Shown here in pieces: positions 1 through 8,478 of a stretch of DNA of 64,000 nucleotides. The notes under the pieces are model-generated. The model had not been told where the DNA came from and made no database searches. It saw only the letters and a program-made list of their open reading frames with translations. The stretch lies in assembly GCA_041628225.1 (NCBI GenBank), contig JBFKPQ010000002.1, forward strand, positions 1 through 64,000. Reading direction: 5' to 3'. The first letter of the stretch is position 1. Each line of letters starts with the position of its first letter. The position numbers and the translations under genes are program-made. The stretch is from JBFKPQ01 sp041628225 (GTDB lineage Bacteria; Actinomycetota; Acidimicrobiia; Spongiisociales; JAENVV01).

Positions 1-549
1 CGCGACATCGATGAGATCGACTCCGGCAGGAATGGTGTGGATGCGGACCGGCAGCGGCGACATGGCCAGGTAATGCCAGCGGCCGACCCGGCCACGGTCG
101 AGTACCCGGGCGACTTCGAACGGGGCGGAGCGACCGCCGAATGCACCGAGTGCCGCGGCTTCGACATCGAGGGCGTCCCCGCGGTCGGGTCGCACCTTGA
201 CGAAAGCGATGGGACGGCCCTGATCGAGGAGGATGAGTGATGCGCCCCGGCGGTTGGACGGTCGCCGCAGGTGCACGGCGACGTCGTCGAACGACCCCAG
301 GGTGCCGGTCCACCGCTGGCAGAGTTCGGCCCATGACTCGCCGGCCGTGGGATCTTCGAACGGCTGGCTCCGGGTCGGCAGCCACCGAGGTCCGAGCGCT
401 GACACGAAGGCCCAGGCGAGACGCTGCGCCAGGAGGGGTCGCGGCCGGCAGGCGGTGTACATCATGAGTCCGGCGCGGGCGGCGGCGCGCGACGAGGTCG
501 GGATCGCGAGCAACCCATCGGGCGGAAGGACCTTGTAGCTTCGGTTCAC
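1..549 (-). CDS. Phosphotransferase-like protein, N-terminal part (cut by window edge)
   Basis: The frame is open from a GTG at 549 to the left edge, about 183 residues. The translation reads like the N-lobe of an aminoglycoside-phosphotransferase/kinase fold: a strand ending in AFVKVRPD (the lysine that holds ATP phosphates), then an acidic helix LDVEAAALGAF, then a hinge-like strand HYLAMSPLP. This is a fold-level reading only; the catalytic loop lies outside the window. The start is supported by a TACGCT -10 element 8 nt upstream, which would give a leaderless message. It is divergent from the hydroxyacid dehydrogenase cluster, so it may belong to the same surface-polymer or small-molecule region, but the substrate is unknown. 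Confidence 0.55.
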   Translation of the reverse strand, partial: MNRSYKVLPPDGLLAIPTSSRAAARAGLMMYTACRPRPLLAQRLAWAFVSALGPRWLPTRSQPFEDPTAGESWAELCQRWTGTLGSFDDVAVHLRRPSNRRGASLILLDQGRPIAFVKVRPDRGDALDVEAAALGAFGGRSAPFEVARVLDRGRVGRWHYLAMSPLPVRIHTIPAGVDLIDVA

Positions 550-557
550 GGTGGCAC

Positions 558-563
558 AGCGTA
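558..563 (-). promoter_or_regulatory. Leaderless -10 element
   Basis: TACGCT on the minus strand fits TANNNT and ends 8 nt before the GTG at 549, so the transcript would begin at or beside the start codon. Confidence 0.4.
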
Positions 564-621
564 CGCGATGCGTTGCGGATGTGGGCCGGCGGCGGCCGCC
601 ACGCTCTGCGCGAATGCTGAC

Positions 622-627
622 TAGGGT
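622..627 (+). promoter_or_regulatory. Putative -10 element for the 720-4900 gene set
   Basis: TAGGGT matches TANNNT and is the best -10 candidate in the 170-base gap before the hydroxyacid dehydrogenase. It would give a leader of about 85 nt to the chosen ATG at 720, or start 11 nt before an alternative GTG at 639. Confidence 0.3.
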
Positions 628-719
628 GAGCGTTCGCGGTGTGGGTCCGCGCTGGGGGGCGACATGATCATGTTCTGGTACTCGGGGACCACCTTGGGTG
701 GGTCGGGAGCCGTCCGTCC

Positions 720-1673
720 ATGAGGCTTCTGCTCGCAAGCCCGATCGCTCCGGCCACCGTGACCCGCCTCCAGGCGTCCCACGACGTGACCATCGCCGAG
801 GGTGGTGACTTGGCACCGTTGGTGAAGGACCGACAGGCCATCATCTTCCGTTCCGGCGTCGACCTTTCTGCCGACGTCCTCGACCAGTCGAGCGATCTCG
901 AACTTCTGGTCCGAGCCGGATCGGGTTTCGACAACGTCGACCTCGCCTACGCCCGGAGGCGCGGCCTTAGGGCAATGCGGGTGCCAGGACCCTCGGCGCA
1001 GGCGGTGGCCGAACTCACCTTCGGGCTGATGCTGGCCGTCGCCCGGAAGATCGTCGAAGCCGATCGTGCTGTCCGGCAGGGGTCCTGGCCGAAGCACCAA
1101 TTGGGCGGACCGCTGCTGGCCGGAAAGACGCTGGGCGTGGTTGGAGCCGGAAATATCGGCGGCCGCGTCGGCGAGCTGGGTGTGGCCTGGGGCATGCGAG
1201 TCCTCGGCTGTGTCGAAGAGGTCCACCGTCGGGCGCAGACGGCGGCCATGGCCGAGCGCGGCATCGAGCTCTTGACCGCCGAGCAGGTCATCTCCGAGGC
1301 GGACATCGTCACCATCCACACTCCGCTGACCGACGCAACCCGCGACTGGTTCGACCGATCGACGCTGGCGACCTTGCGACCTTCGGCCATCCTCATCAAC
1401 ACGGCGCGCGGCGGCATCGTCGACGAGGTGGCCTTGTTCGACGCCCTGGCCTCCGGACGGCTCGCGGGAGCCGCACTCGACGTGCACCAGCGGGAGGGCG
1501 AGGGCATCATCCCGAAACTCGCCGAGCTCCCGAACGTGGTGCTCACGCCCCACATCGGGGGTATGGCTCTCGAGTCGCAAACCATGATCGGCGAGCGGAT
1601 CGAGGAGATGTTGGATGCCTACGAACGCGGACGCTTCGACGAAGCCGTCCTCCCGAACGAATTGCTGGTGTGA
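720..1673 (+). CDS. D-isomer-specific 2-hydroxyacid dehydrogenase
   Basis: This is a 317-residue NAD(P)-dependent dehydrogenase of the phosphoglycerate/hydroxypyruvate dehydrogenase family, interconverting a 2-hydroxyacid and a 2-oxoacid. The nucleotide-binding glycine motif VVGAGNIGGRVG, the catalytic arginine in NTARGGIVDE and the catalytic histidine in LTPHIGG are all visible. The ATG at 720 is chosen because MRLLLASPIAP fits the family N-terminus; an in-frame GTG at 639 would add 27 residues that look non-homologous. No C-terminal ACT domain is present, so it is not a standard serine-pathway SerA. Its stop overlaps the next start (GTGA), tying it to the PEP-mutase-like enzyme. The substrate is not predictable from sequence. 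Confidence 0.85.
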   Translation: MRLLLASPIAPATVTRLQASHDVTIAEGGDLAPLVKDRQAIIFRSGVDLSADVLDQSSDLELLVRAGSGFDNVDLAYARRRGLRAMRVPGPSAQAVAELTFGLMLAVARKIVEADRAVRQGSWPKHQLGGPLLAGKTLGVVGAGNIGGRVGELGVAWGMRVLGCVEEVHRRAQTAAMAERGIELLTAEQVISEADIVTIHTPLTDATRDWFDRSTLATLRPSAILINTARGGIVDEVALFDALASGRLAGAALDVHQREGEGIIPKLAELPNVVLTPHIGGMALESQTMIGERIEEMLDAYERGRFDEAVLPNELLV

Positions 1674-2569
1674 CCATGGCCACTGCCGAACACAAACGAC
1701 ACGCCCTCCGCGCCGGCCTCGCGGCCGATCGACCGATGGTGATCGTCGGAGCGCATGACGCCTTGTCTGCCCATCTCATCACCCGCGCCGGATTCGACGG
1801 CGTCTGGGTGAGCGGCTTCGGCGTATCGACCATGACGTACGCGATGCCCGACCTCAATCTCGTCACGATGACGGAGGCTCTCGACGCGGCCCGTCGCATC
1901 GACGCCGCCACGCCTCTGCCGGTGGTGGCGGACTGCGACAACGGGTTCGGCGGCCTCAACAACGTCGTCCGAACCGTGCAGGACTACGAGCGGGGCGGCA
2001 TTGCCGGCATCTGCATCGAGGACAACCTGTTCCCGAAGCGCAACAGCCTGCTCGGCTCGGACATCCGGCGCGAGTTGCTCCCGGTCTCAGAACAGGCGCG
2101 ACGAATCGCAGCCGGGAAGGCGGGTCAGGTCACCGACGACTTCGTCGTGATCGCCCGCGTCGAAGCCCTCATCGCAGGCCACGGCGTCGACGAGGCGATC
2201 GTTCGGGCCAACGCCTATGCCGACGCGGGAGCCGACGCGGTGCTCATCCACTCGCGCGACAAGACGCTCGGCGAGATCGAAGCGTTTCTCGCCGCCTGGG
2301 AAGGTGACGTGCCGCTGGTCGTCGTTCCGACGCTTTTTCCGACCTTCACGCCAGAGGAGCTGTACGGCAAGGGCATACAACTCGTCATCCTCGCCAACCA
2401 GCCGATGCGGGCCGCCGTCAAGGCCATGGAGGACACGCTGGCACTCCTCGCCGAACACCGTGTGGCCTCCGCCGTGGACCCGCACATCGCGTCGGTCGGG
2501 CACGTCTTCGACCTCGTGGGAACCCGCGAGATGATCCAACGCGAAGCCGCCTACGGCGAAGACGGCTGA
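1670..2569 (+). CDS. PEP mutase / isocitrate lyase superfamily enzyme
   Basis: A 299-residue protein of the phosphoenolpyruvate mutase-isocitrate lyase superfamily, Mg-dependent enzymes that make or break C-C or C-P bonds in 2-oxoacids. The metal-binding ADCDNGFGG motif, the ARVEALIAGHG strand and the ADAVLIHSRDK segment closely resemble PEP mutase and phosphonopyruvate hydrolase. The active-site gating loop, normally EDKxxxxxNS, reads EDNLFPKRNS, so the conserved lysine is asparagine. No phosphonopyruvate decarboxylase gene is adjacent, so classical phosphonate synthesis is not supported. The start is a GTG overlapping the previous stop by 4 nt; an ATG at 1676 is the alternative. The family call is firm; the reaction is open. 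Confidence 0.8.
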   Translation: MTMATAEHKRHALRAGLAADRPMVIVGAHDALSAHLITRAGFDGVWVSGFGVSTMTYAMPDLNLVTMTEALDAARRIDAATPLPVVADCDNGFGGLNNVVRTVQDYERGGIAGICIEDNLFPKRNSLLGSDIRRELLPVSEQARRIAAGKAGQVTDDFVVIARVEALIAGHGVDEAIVRANAYADAGADAVLIHSRDKTLGEIEAFLAAWEGDVPLVVVPTLFPTFTPEELYGKGIQLVILANQPMRAAVKAMEDTLALLAEHRVASAVDPHIASVGHVFDLVGTREMIQREAAYGEDG

Positions 2570-2570
2570 C

Positions 2571-3761
2571 GTGGGGGCCGCTCCCGGCGTCGCGAATCCG
2601 GCCGTTGTCATCGGCCTGGGGAACCTCGTCGGATTGCAGACCGTTCGTGTGCTGGCCGCACGCGACGTTCCCGTCTACGGCATCGCCGACCATGCCGGTC
2701 AGCCGTTCTCCCGGACGCGCCTGTGCCGAGAGGTGGTGTTCGTCGACACGGCGAGCTCAGCACTCATCGATGCGCTCGAAGACCTCGGTCGGCGCTTGCC
2801 GGCCAGGGCGGTGCTCTATCCGTGTGACGACGTCACGGTGCTCGCCGTGTCCGCGGCGCGGGGTCGCCTCGAGCCCTGGTACCACCTTTCCCTGCCGGAT
2901 CACGACGTGCTCGAGACCTTGATGGACAAGGCGCGCTTCCACGCTTGGGCGACCGAGCAAGGCCTGCCCGTTCCGGTGGGTCGGGTGGTGGCCGACCGGG
3001 ACGATGTCGGGTCGGCGGCCGCGTTGCTGAGGTTCCCGGTGGTGATGAAACCAGACCATCGGGGCGAGCGGTGGTTCGCGAACACGGCTGAGAAGGCCAT
3101 ACGCGCCGAGACGCCTGCGGAACTCCTGGCCGCCTACGAACGCGTCAGAACCTGGGCGGACGGCTTCACCGTGCACGAATGGATCGAAGGAGGCGAGGAT
3201 GCCCTGTTCTCGTGCAACGCCTATTTCGATCGGCTCGGTCAGCCTCTCGTCACGTTCGTGGCCCGGAAGGTCAGGCAATGGCCGCCGCGCACCGGCCGCA
3301 GCTCGCTGGGCGTCGAGGTGCGGAACGACGAGGTGCTGCGAACGGCCATCGAGCTGTTCCAGAAAGCCGGGATGGTCGGGTTGGCGTACCTCGAGATGAA
3401 ACGGGACGCGCGGACCGGAGAACACATCATCGTCGAACCGAATGTCGGGCGGCCGACCGGCCGATCGGCCATCGCCGAGGCAGGCGGTGTGGAGCTCGTC
3501 TACACGATGTATCGGGATGTGCTTGGCCTGCCCTTGCCAGACAACCGCCAGCAATCGTACGGCTCGGCGAAGTGGATCTACCTGCGTTGGGATCTCCAGT
3601 CGGCGTACCGGGACTGGAGAGATGGACGCTTGGGTGTCGGCAGTTGGCTGGCGTCGCTGCGAGGTCCCAAATGGTACGCAATCTGGTCCTGGCGCGACCC
3701 CATGCCGTTCGTGGCCGACGTCTGGCAGGTCATCCGGAAAAGCGCGAGGCGATCGCCGTGA
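2571..3761 (+). CDS. ATP-grasp carboxylate ligase
   Basis: A 396-residue ATP-grasp protein of the predicted carboxylate-amine ligase type, which activates a carboxylate as acyl phosphate and joins it to an amine. The N-terminal pre-ATP-grasp half carries VVIGLGNLVGLQTVR. The ATP-binding lysine lies in FPVVMKPDHRGE and the metal/ATP-binding end of the fold in IIVEPNVGRPTGRS. It starts with GTG one base after the preceding stop and its own stop overlaps the next gene (GTGA), so it is translated as part of one operon with the PEP-mutase-like enzyme and the acetyltransferase. Similar ligases occur in exopolysaccharide and small-peptide clusters, which agrees with the neighbours. The substrates are unknown. 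Confidence 0.75.
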   Translation: MGAAPGVANPAVVIGLGNLVGLQTVRVLAARDVPVYGIADHAGQPFSRTRLCREVVFVDTASSALIDALEDLGRRLPARAVLYPCDDVTVLAVSAARGRLEPWYHLSLPDHDVLETLMDKARFHAWATEQGLPVPVGRVVADRDDVGSAAALLRFPVVMKPDHRGERWFANTAEKAIRAETPAELLAAYERVRTWADGFTVHEWIEGGEDALFSCNAYFDRLGQPLVTFVARKVRQWPPRTGRSSLGVEVRNDEVLRTAIELFQKAGMVGLAYLEMKRDARTGEHIIVEPNVGRPTGRSAIAEAGGVELVYTMYRDVLGLPLPDNRQQSYGSAKWIYLRWDLQSAYRDWRDGRLGVGSWLASLRGPKWYAIWSWRDPMPFVADVWQVIRKSARRSP

Positions 3762-4900
3762 ACCGTGTGACCGGCCGATTGGTAGACAACCTGTCCGACC
3801 TGGAGCCGGTGCGTGCCGACTGGGACCGGTTGGCGATAGCGGTCGGTCAACCGTATGCGGCGCCTGCCTGGATGTGGCCCTGGTGGGTCCACAAGGCCGC
3901 ATCCGACTGGCTCTTGCGGGTGGTGCTGGTCTTCGACGGTGACGAGCTGATCGGCGTGGCTCCCTTCTTTGTCGACAAGAACGCGTTGGGACGGCCCCGC
4001 TTTCGGCTCGTGGGCGCGGTCACCACGTCACGGGTGGACGTGCTCAGCGCCTCGGGAAGAGACCGCGAGGTGGCCCGGGTGGTGGCGGAAGTGCTCGGTG
4101 CTTCCGATCCGGCGCCCGGAACGATTCGCTTCGACGGGATCCCGGCCCGCTCCACCTTCCCGCGCCTGCTGGCCGACAGCTGGCAAGGGCGAGCTCCACA
4201 ACTGTCCGATCGACACTCGTCTCCGGCCCCGATCGTGACGCTCGACGCCGATTCGTTCGAGAGCTGGATGGCGTCCAAGAGCAGCAACTTCCGCCAGCAG
4301 ATGCGCCGGCATGCCCGCAAGATCGCCGCCGAGGGGGGCGAGTTCCGCCTGGCGACGGTCGCAACCCTCGAAGATGACCTGCGCTCGTTCGCTCGTCTGC
4401 ACCATCAGCGATGGGACCGCCGCGGTGGGTCCAGCGTCCTCGACGCTGGGACGGTTCGCATGTTGACCGACGCCGGGAACCACCTCATTCCATCCGGCCG
4501 ATTCCTCCTCTGGATGCTCGACATCGACGGTCGTGCGGTGAGCAGCCAGATCTTCCTCCAGGCAGGCCGGCAGATCTCCTACTGGCTCGGCGGGTTCGAC
4601 GACGAAGTGGCCCACCTGAAACCGTCGATCATCACCATCTATCGGGTCGTCGAAGAAGCCTTTGGCAGCGGAGCCACCGCGGTCGAACTGGGTTCGGGCG
4701 GTCAGCCCTATAAGTATCGGTTTGCCGACGCCACCGAGAGCTTGCGCTGGACCTACCTCTCGTTCGGTCCCGCCGAGCGAGCGGTGGCTGCCGCCGAGAT
4801 CGCTCCTATGCAGATGCGCGGCATACTGGCGGAGCGGTTGTCGGCAGACGTGAAGCGCAAGCTGCGCCGCGCCTATGGGACGGTCCGGCGCGGGGTTTGA
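3758..4900 (+). CDS. CelD/FemAB-type GNAT acetyltransferase
   Basis: A 380-residue protein of the GNAT family related to CelD/BcsL and FemAB, which transfer acyl or aminoacyl groups to polysaccharide or peptidoglycan precursors. The hallmark is the basic helix NFRQQMRRHARKIAAEGG at about residues 180-197, followed by the second GNAT half with SSQIFLQAGRQISYWLGGF and a C-terminal VELGSGGQPYKYRFAD. No signal peptide is seen, so it acts in the cytoplasm. The GTG at 3758 overlaps the preceding stop by 4 nt; the reading frame is open further upstream, but that stretch is antisense-like coding over the ATP-grasp gene. It probably decorates the product of this cluster. Confidence 0.7.
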   Translation: MNRVTGRLVDNLSDLEPVRADWDRLAIAVGQPYAAPAWMWPWWVHKAASDWLLRVVLVFDGDELIGVAPFFVDKNALGRPRFRLVGAVTTSRVDVLSASGRDREVARVVAEVLGASDPAPGTIRFDGIPARSTFPRLLADSWQGRAPQLSDRHSSPAPIVTLDADSFESWMASKSSNFRQQMRRHARKIAAEGGEFRLATVATLEDDLRSFARLHHQRWDRRGGSSVLDAGTVRMLTDAGNHLIPSGRFLLWMLDIDGRAVSSQIFLQAGRQISYWLGGFDDEVAHLKPSIITIYRVVEEAFGSGATAVELGSGGQPYKYRFADATESLRWTYLSFGPAERAVAAAEIAPMQMRGILAERLSADVKRKLRRAYGTVRRGV

Positions 4901-4938
4901 GCACCGGTACCATGAGGTATTCCTCGAGAGATCACCTC

Positions 4939-7900
4939 ATGACCACGTCCGAACTCACCGAAGGCTTCGGCCCCAACATCTGGCTCGTCGACGAGATGTA
5001 TCGGAAGTACGTCGATGCGCCGAACTCGGTCTCCGAGGCGTGGCGTGAGTTCTTCGCCGATTACACGCCCGGACTGCCGTCGGCGACCATCCGGTCCGAA
5101 GCGCCCGCTCCATCTTCGGCGGCAGCACCAGTTCCGCCCGACGGTGGCGCCGAATCATCTCTCCCGCCCGGCGCCGAGCCGCTCCGTGGTGTCGCGGCGC
5201 GCATCGCCGAGCGCATGGACGACAGCCTCACCGTGCCGACGGCCACCTCGGTACGAACCATCCCGGCGAAGTTGCTCGAGGTCAACCGACGCATCTTGAA
5301 CAACCAGCTTCGGCGCCTCATCCATGGCGGCAAGGTGAGCTTCACGCACCTGATCGGCTGGGCCGTCGTCAGAGCGATCGCCGAGCAACCGGAGATGAAC
5401 GTCGCCTACGGCGAGTTCGATGGGAAGCCCCATCTCATCCGCCACGGCCACGTGCATCTCGGGATCGCCATCGACGTGGCCCGAAAGGACGGTTCTCGCA
5501 GCCTGCTGGTGCCGAACATCAAGGGCGCCGATCAGTTGGACTTCCAGCAGTTCTGGCTGGCCTATGAGGACGTGGTGCAGCGGGTTCGCTCGAACCAGAT
5601 CAGCCCGGAGGACTTCGCGGGCACGACCGTGACGCTGACGAATCCCGGCACGATCGGGACCGTCCAGTCGGTCCCGCGCCTCATGGACGACCACGGGCTG
5701 ATCGTGGGCGTGGGTGCCATCGGCTATCCGCCCGAATACTCGGCGTCCGATCCCCGGTTCCTCGCACGCATGGGTATCGGGCGGGTCATCACCTTGACGT
5801 CCACCTACGACCATCGCGTCATCCAAGGTGCCGGATCGGGGATGTTCTTGGCACGCATCCACGAACTCCTGTTGGGCGCCGACGGCTTTTACGACGAGAT
5901 CTTCCGGTTCATGGGTGTTCCGTATACGCCCGCCCGATGGGCGGCCGACGACAACCCGCCCGTCGGATCGCCCGAGTGGGCGGAGAAGCAGGCCCGGGTC
6001 TTCCGACTCATCAACATGTATCGAGTCCGCGGCCATCTCATCGCCGACCTCGATCCGCTCCGCCAGTCCGGCCCGGCCCTCCATCCCGAACTCGACCCGC
6101 TCACCTACGGGCTCACGATTTGGGACCTCGATCGCGAATTCGCCACGGGCGGATTGCTCGGTCGCCCGACCATGGCGCTCGGTGACATCTTGGGAACGCT
6201 CCGTGACGCGTATTGCCGGGCCATCGGCATCGAGTACATGCACATCCAAGAGCCCGAGCAGAAGGCGTGGATTCAGGAACGGGTCGAGGGTCCGCAGCCC
6301 GGCCTGTCACGGGAAACCCGCCTCCGGCTGCTCCGCAAGCTGAATGAAGCGGAGGCGTTCGAACGGTTCCTCCACACCAAATACGTCGGGCACAAGCGGT
6401 TTGGCCTCGAAGGCGCCGAGAGCCTGATCCCGCTCCTCGACACGTTGCTCAATGCGGCCGTCGAGGACGAGATGGACGAGGCCGTCATCGGCATGGCCCA
6501 CCGGGGACGCCTCAACGTGCTGGCCAACATCATCGGCAAGTCATACGCCCGGATCTTCCGGGAGTTCGACGACGTGGCCGTTGAACAGACCCAGGGCTCT
6601 GGAGACGTCAAGTATCACCTCGGCTCGACCGGAACCCACGTGACGCCGTCCGGCAAGGAGCTGGCGGTCGCGGTCGCCGCCAATCCTTCGCATCTCGAGG
6701 CCGTCGATCCGGTGCTCGAGGGCATCGTCCGGGCCAAGCAGGAGCGGCGCGGAAAGGTCGGACACCATCAGGTCCTTCCGGTGCTGCTGCATGGCGATGC
6801 GGCTTTCGCCGGGCAAGGCGTGGTCGTCGAGACGCTCAATCTCTCCCAGCTGCGGGGCTATCGGACGGGGGGAACCGTCCACATCGTCATCAACAACCAG
6901 GTGGGATTCACGACGTCGACCGTCGACGCCCGATCATCGTTCTACGCAACCGACGTCGCCAAGACGGTGCAGGCGCCGATCATCCATGTCAACGGCGACG
7001 ATCCCGAAGCCGTTGCCAAGGCCACCATTCTGGCGTTCGCCTTCCGGCAGGCCTTCAACAAGGACGTCGTGATCGATCTCATCTGCTACCGGCGCCGCGG
7101 CCACAACGAGGGCGACGAGCCGTCGTACACCCAGCCGCTGATGTACCGGATCATCGACCAACGCCGCTCCGTGCGGAAGCTGTACATGGAGAAGCTCGTC
7201 AACACGAAGGAGATCTCGATCGACGAGGGCGAGCAGTTGCTGGACGAATACCGGGCGATCCTCGACCGAGCCTTTTCCGAGACGGACGGCCTCACTCCGT
7301 CCGTGCTCGACGCCCCCACGCCGGCGGCCGCCGAAGGTGTCGTCGAGACGGCCGTTCCCGCCGATCGGCTGGAACGCATCGTGCAGGCGATCTCGACGCC
7401 ACCGGATGGCTTCACGTTGCATCCGAAGCTGGTGAGGACCGTCGAGATGCGCAAGACGCTCTTCGAGCGGGGGGAGGTCGACTGGGGACTCGCCGAGGCG
7501 CTGGCGTTGGGGGCAACCGCCCTGGAAGGCCATTGGGTTCGCGTGGCCGGCGAGGATTCGCGGCGTGGCACGTTCAGCCATCGACATGCGGCCCTGGTCG
7601 ACTACGAGACGGGCCAGTCGTGGGTAGCCCTCCAGGAGCTGGCCGAGGGAACCGCCCGGGTTCGAATCGTCGACTCGCTCCTCTCCGAGTTCGCCGCCGT
7701 CGGGTTCGAGTACGGCTATTCGATCGAGATGCCGGAGGCACTCACGATCTGGGAGGCCCAGTTCGGCGACTTTGTCAACGGAGCGCAGGTGATCATCGAC
7801 CAGTTCATCGCCGCCGGTGAGGACAAGTGGGGTCAGACCAGCAATCTCGTGATGCTGCTGCCCCATGGGTTCGAAGGGCAAGGGCCCGAGCATTCGTCGG

Positions 7901-8478
7901 CGCGGATCGAACGATTCCTCCAATCGGCCGCCGAGGACAACATGCGGATCGTCGTGCCTTCGACGGCCGCATCCTATTTCCATGCGCTGCGCCGGCAGGT
8001 GAAGTCCCGTGTCGCCAAGCCGCTGATCGCTTTCACCCCCAAGAGCCTCCTCCGGACGCGTGCCTCCTACTCGGAGCGGATCACGCTCACCGACGGGAGA
8101 TTCGAAGCGGTCATCCCGGCTGCAGAGCCGGCCGAGCCGCGACGTGTCGTGTTCTGCAGCGGCAAGTTCTTCTATGACCTCGCCGACGCCCGAACCGACG
8201 AGAGTGTCGCGTTGGTTCGGATCGAGCAGCTCTACCCGTTCCCGGTGACCGAGGTGGCCGAGGTGCTGGCTGCGGCGCCCTCCGACGCCGAGATCATGTG
8301 GGCACAGGAGGAACCGTCCAACATGGGCGCATGGACCTTCGTGCGTCCTCGGCTCGCCGATCTGGCCGGCCGGCAGATCCGCTTGGTGGCGCGGGCCGAA
8401 TCGGCGAGTCCCGCGACGGGCAGCCACCGCTTGCATGACCTCGAGCAGGGCGATCTCGTCGACGAGGTGTTCGGCTAG
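4939..8478 (+). CDS. kgd: Multifunctional 2-oxoglutarate decarboxylase/dehydrogenase (E2-E1 fusion)
   Basis: A 1179-residue fusion matching mycobacterial Kgd, which decarboxylates 2-oxoglutarate in the TCA cycle and can serve as E1 and E2 of oxoglutarate dehydrogenase. Residues 1-35 are the short E1 N-terminal helix (GPNIWLVDEMYRKYV), then an Ala/Pro linker, an E2 acyltransferase domain (about 85-330) with catalytic STYDHRVIQGAG near residue 290, and the thiamine-diphosphate E1 domain from about 350. The E1 part shows MAHRGRLNVLANIIG, NPSHLEAVDPV and the cofactor motif near 709 in CYRRRGHNEGDEP. There is no lipoyl domain, as in other Kgd proteins. ATG 4939 has GAGAG upstream; ATG 4912 is an alternative. 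Confidence 0.93.
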   Translation: MTTSELTEGFGPNIWLVDEMYRKYVDAPNSVSEAWREFFADYTPGLPSATIRSEAPAPSSAAAPVPPDGGAESSLPPGAEPLRGVAARIAERMDDSLTVPTATSVRTIPAKLLEVNRRILNNQLRRLIHGGKVSFTHLIGWAVVRAIAEQPEMNVAYGEFDGKPHLIRHGHVHLGIAIDVARKDGSRSLLVPNIKGADQLDFQQFWLAYEDVVQRVRSNQISPEDFAGTTVTLTNPGTIGTVQSVPRLMDDHGLIVGVGAIGYPPEYSASDPRFLARMGIGRVITLTSTYDHRVIQGAGSGMFLARIHELLLGADGFYDEIFRFMGVPYTPARWAADDNPPVGSPEWAEKQARVFRLINMYRVRGHLIADLDPLRQSGPALHPELDPLTYGLTIWDLDREFATGGLLGRPTMALGDILGTLRDAYCRAIGIEYMHIQEPEQKAWIQERVEGPQPGLSRETRLRLLRKLNEAEAFERFLHTKYVGHKRFGLEGAESLIPLLDTLLNAAVEDEMDEAVIGMAHRGRLNVLANIIGKSYARIFREFDDVAVEQTQGSGDVKYHLGSTGTHVTPSGKELAVAVAANPSHLEAVDPVLEGIVRAKQERRGKVGHHQVLPVLLHGDAAFAGQGVVVETLNLSQLRGYRTGGTVHIVINNQVGFTTSTVDARSSFYATDVAKTVQAPIIHVNGDDPEAVAKATILAFAFRQAFNKDVVIDLICYRRRGHNEGDEPSYTQPLMYRIIDQRRSVRKLYMEKLVNTKEISIDEGEQLLDEYRAILDRAFSETDGLTPSVLDAPTPAAAEGVVETAVPADRLERIVQAISTPPDGFTLHPKLVRTVEMRKTLFERGEVDWGLAEALALGATALEGHWVRVAGEDSRRGTFSHRHAALVDYETGQSWVALQELAEGTARVRIVDSLLSEFAAVGFEYGYSIEMPEALTIWEAQFGDFVNGAQVIIDQFIAAGEDKWGQTSNLVMLLPHGFEGQGPEHSSARIERFLQSAAEDNMRIVVPSTAASYFHALRRQVKSRVAKPLIAFTPKSLLRTRASYSERITLTDGRFEAVIPAAEPAEPRRVVFCSGKFFYDLADARTDESVALVRIEQLYPFPVTEVAEVLAAAPSDAEIMWAQEEPSNMGAWTFVRPRLADLAGRQIRLVARAESASPATGSHRLHDLEQGDLVDEVFG

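Noticed and set aside
37..538. Rightward reading frames of 60-100 residues at the left edge
   Set aside because: The leftward frame across the same bases is open to the edge and gives a kinase-like sequence with a leaderless promoter; the rightward frames are low-complexity.
621..1580. A 319-residue leftward reading frame over the hydroxyacid dehydrogenase
   Set aside because: It is antisense to a gene with clear motifs, a common artefact in GC-rich DNA.
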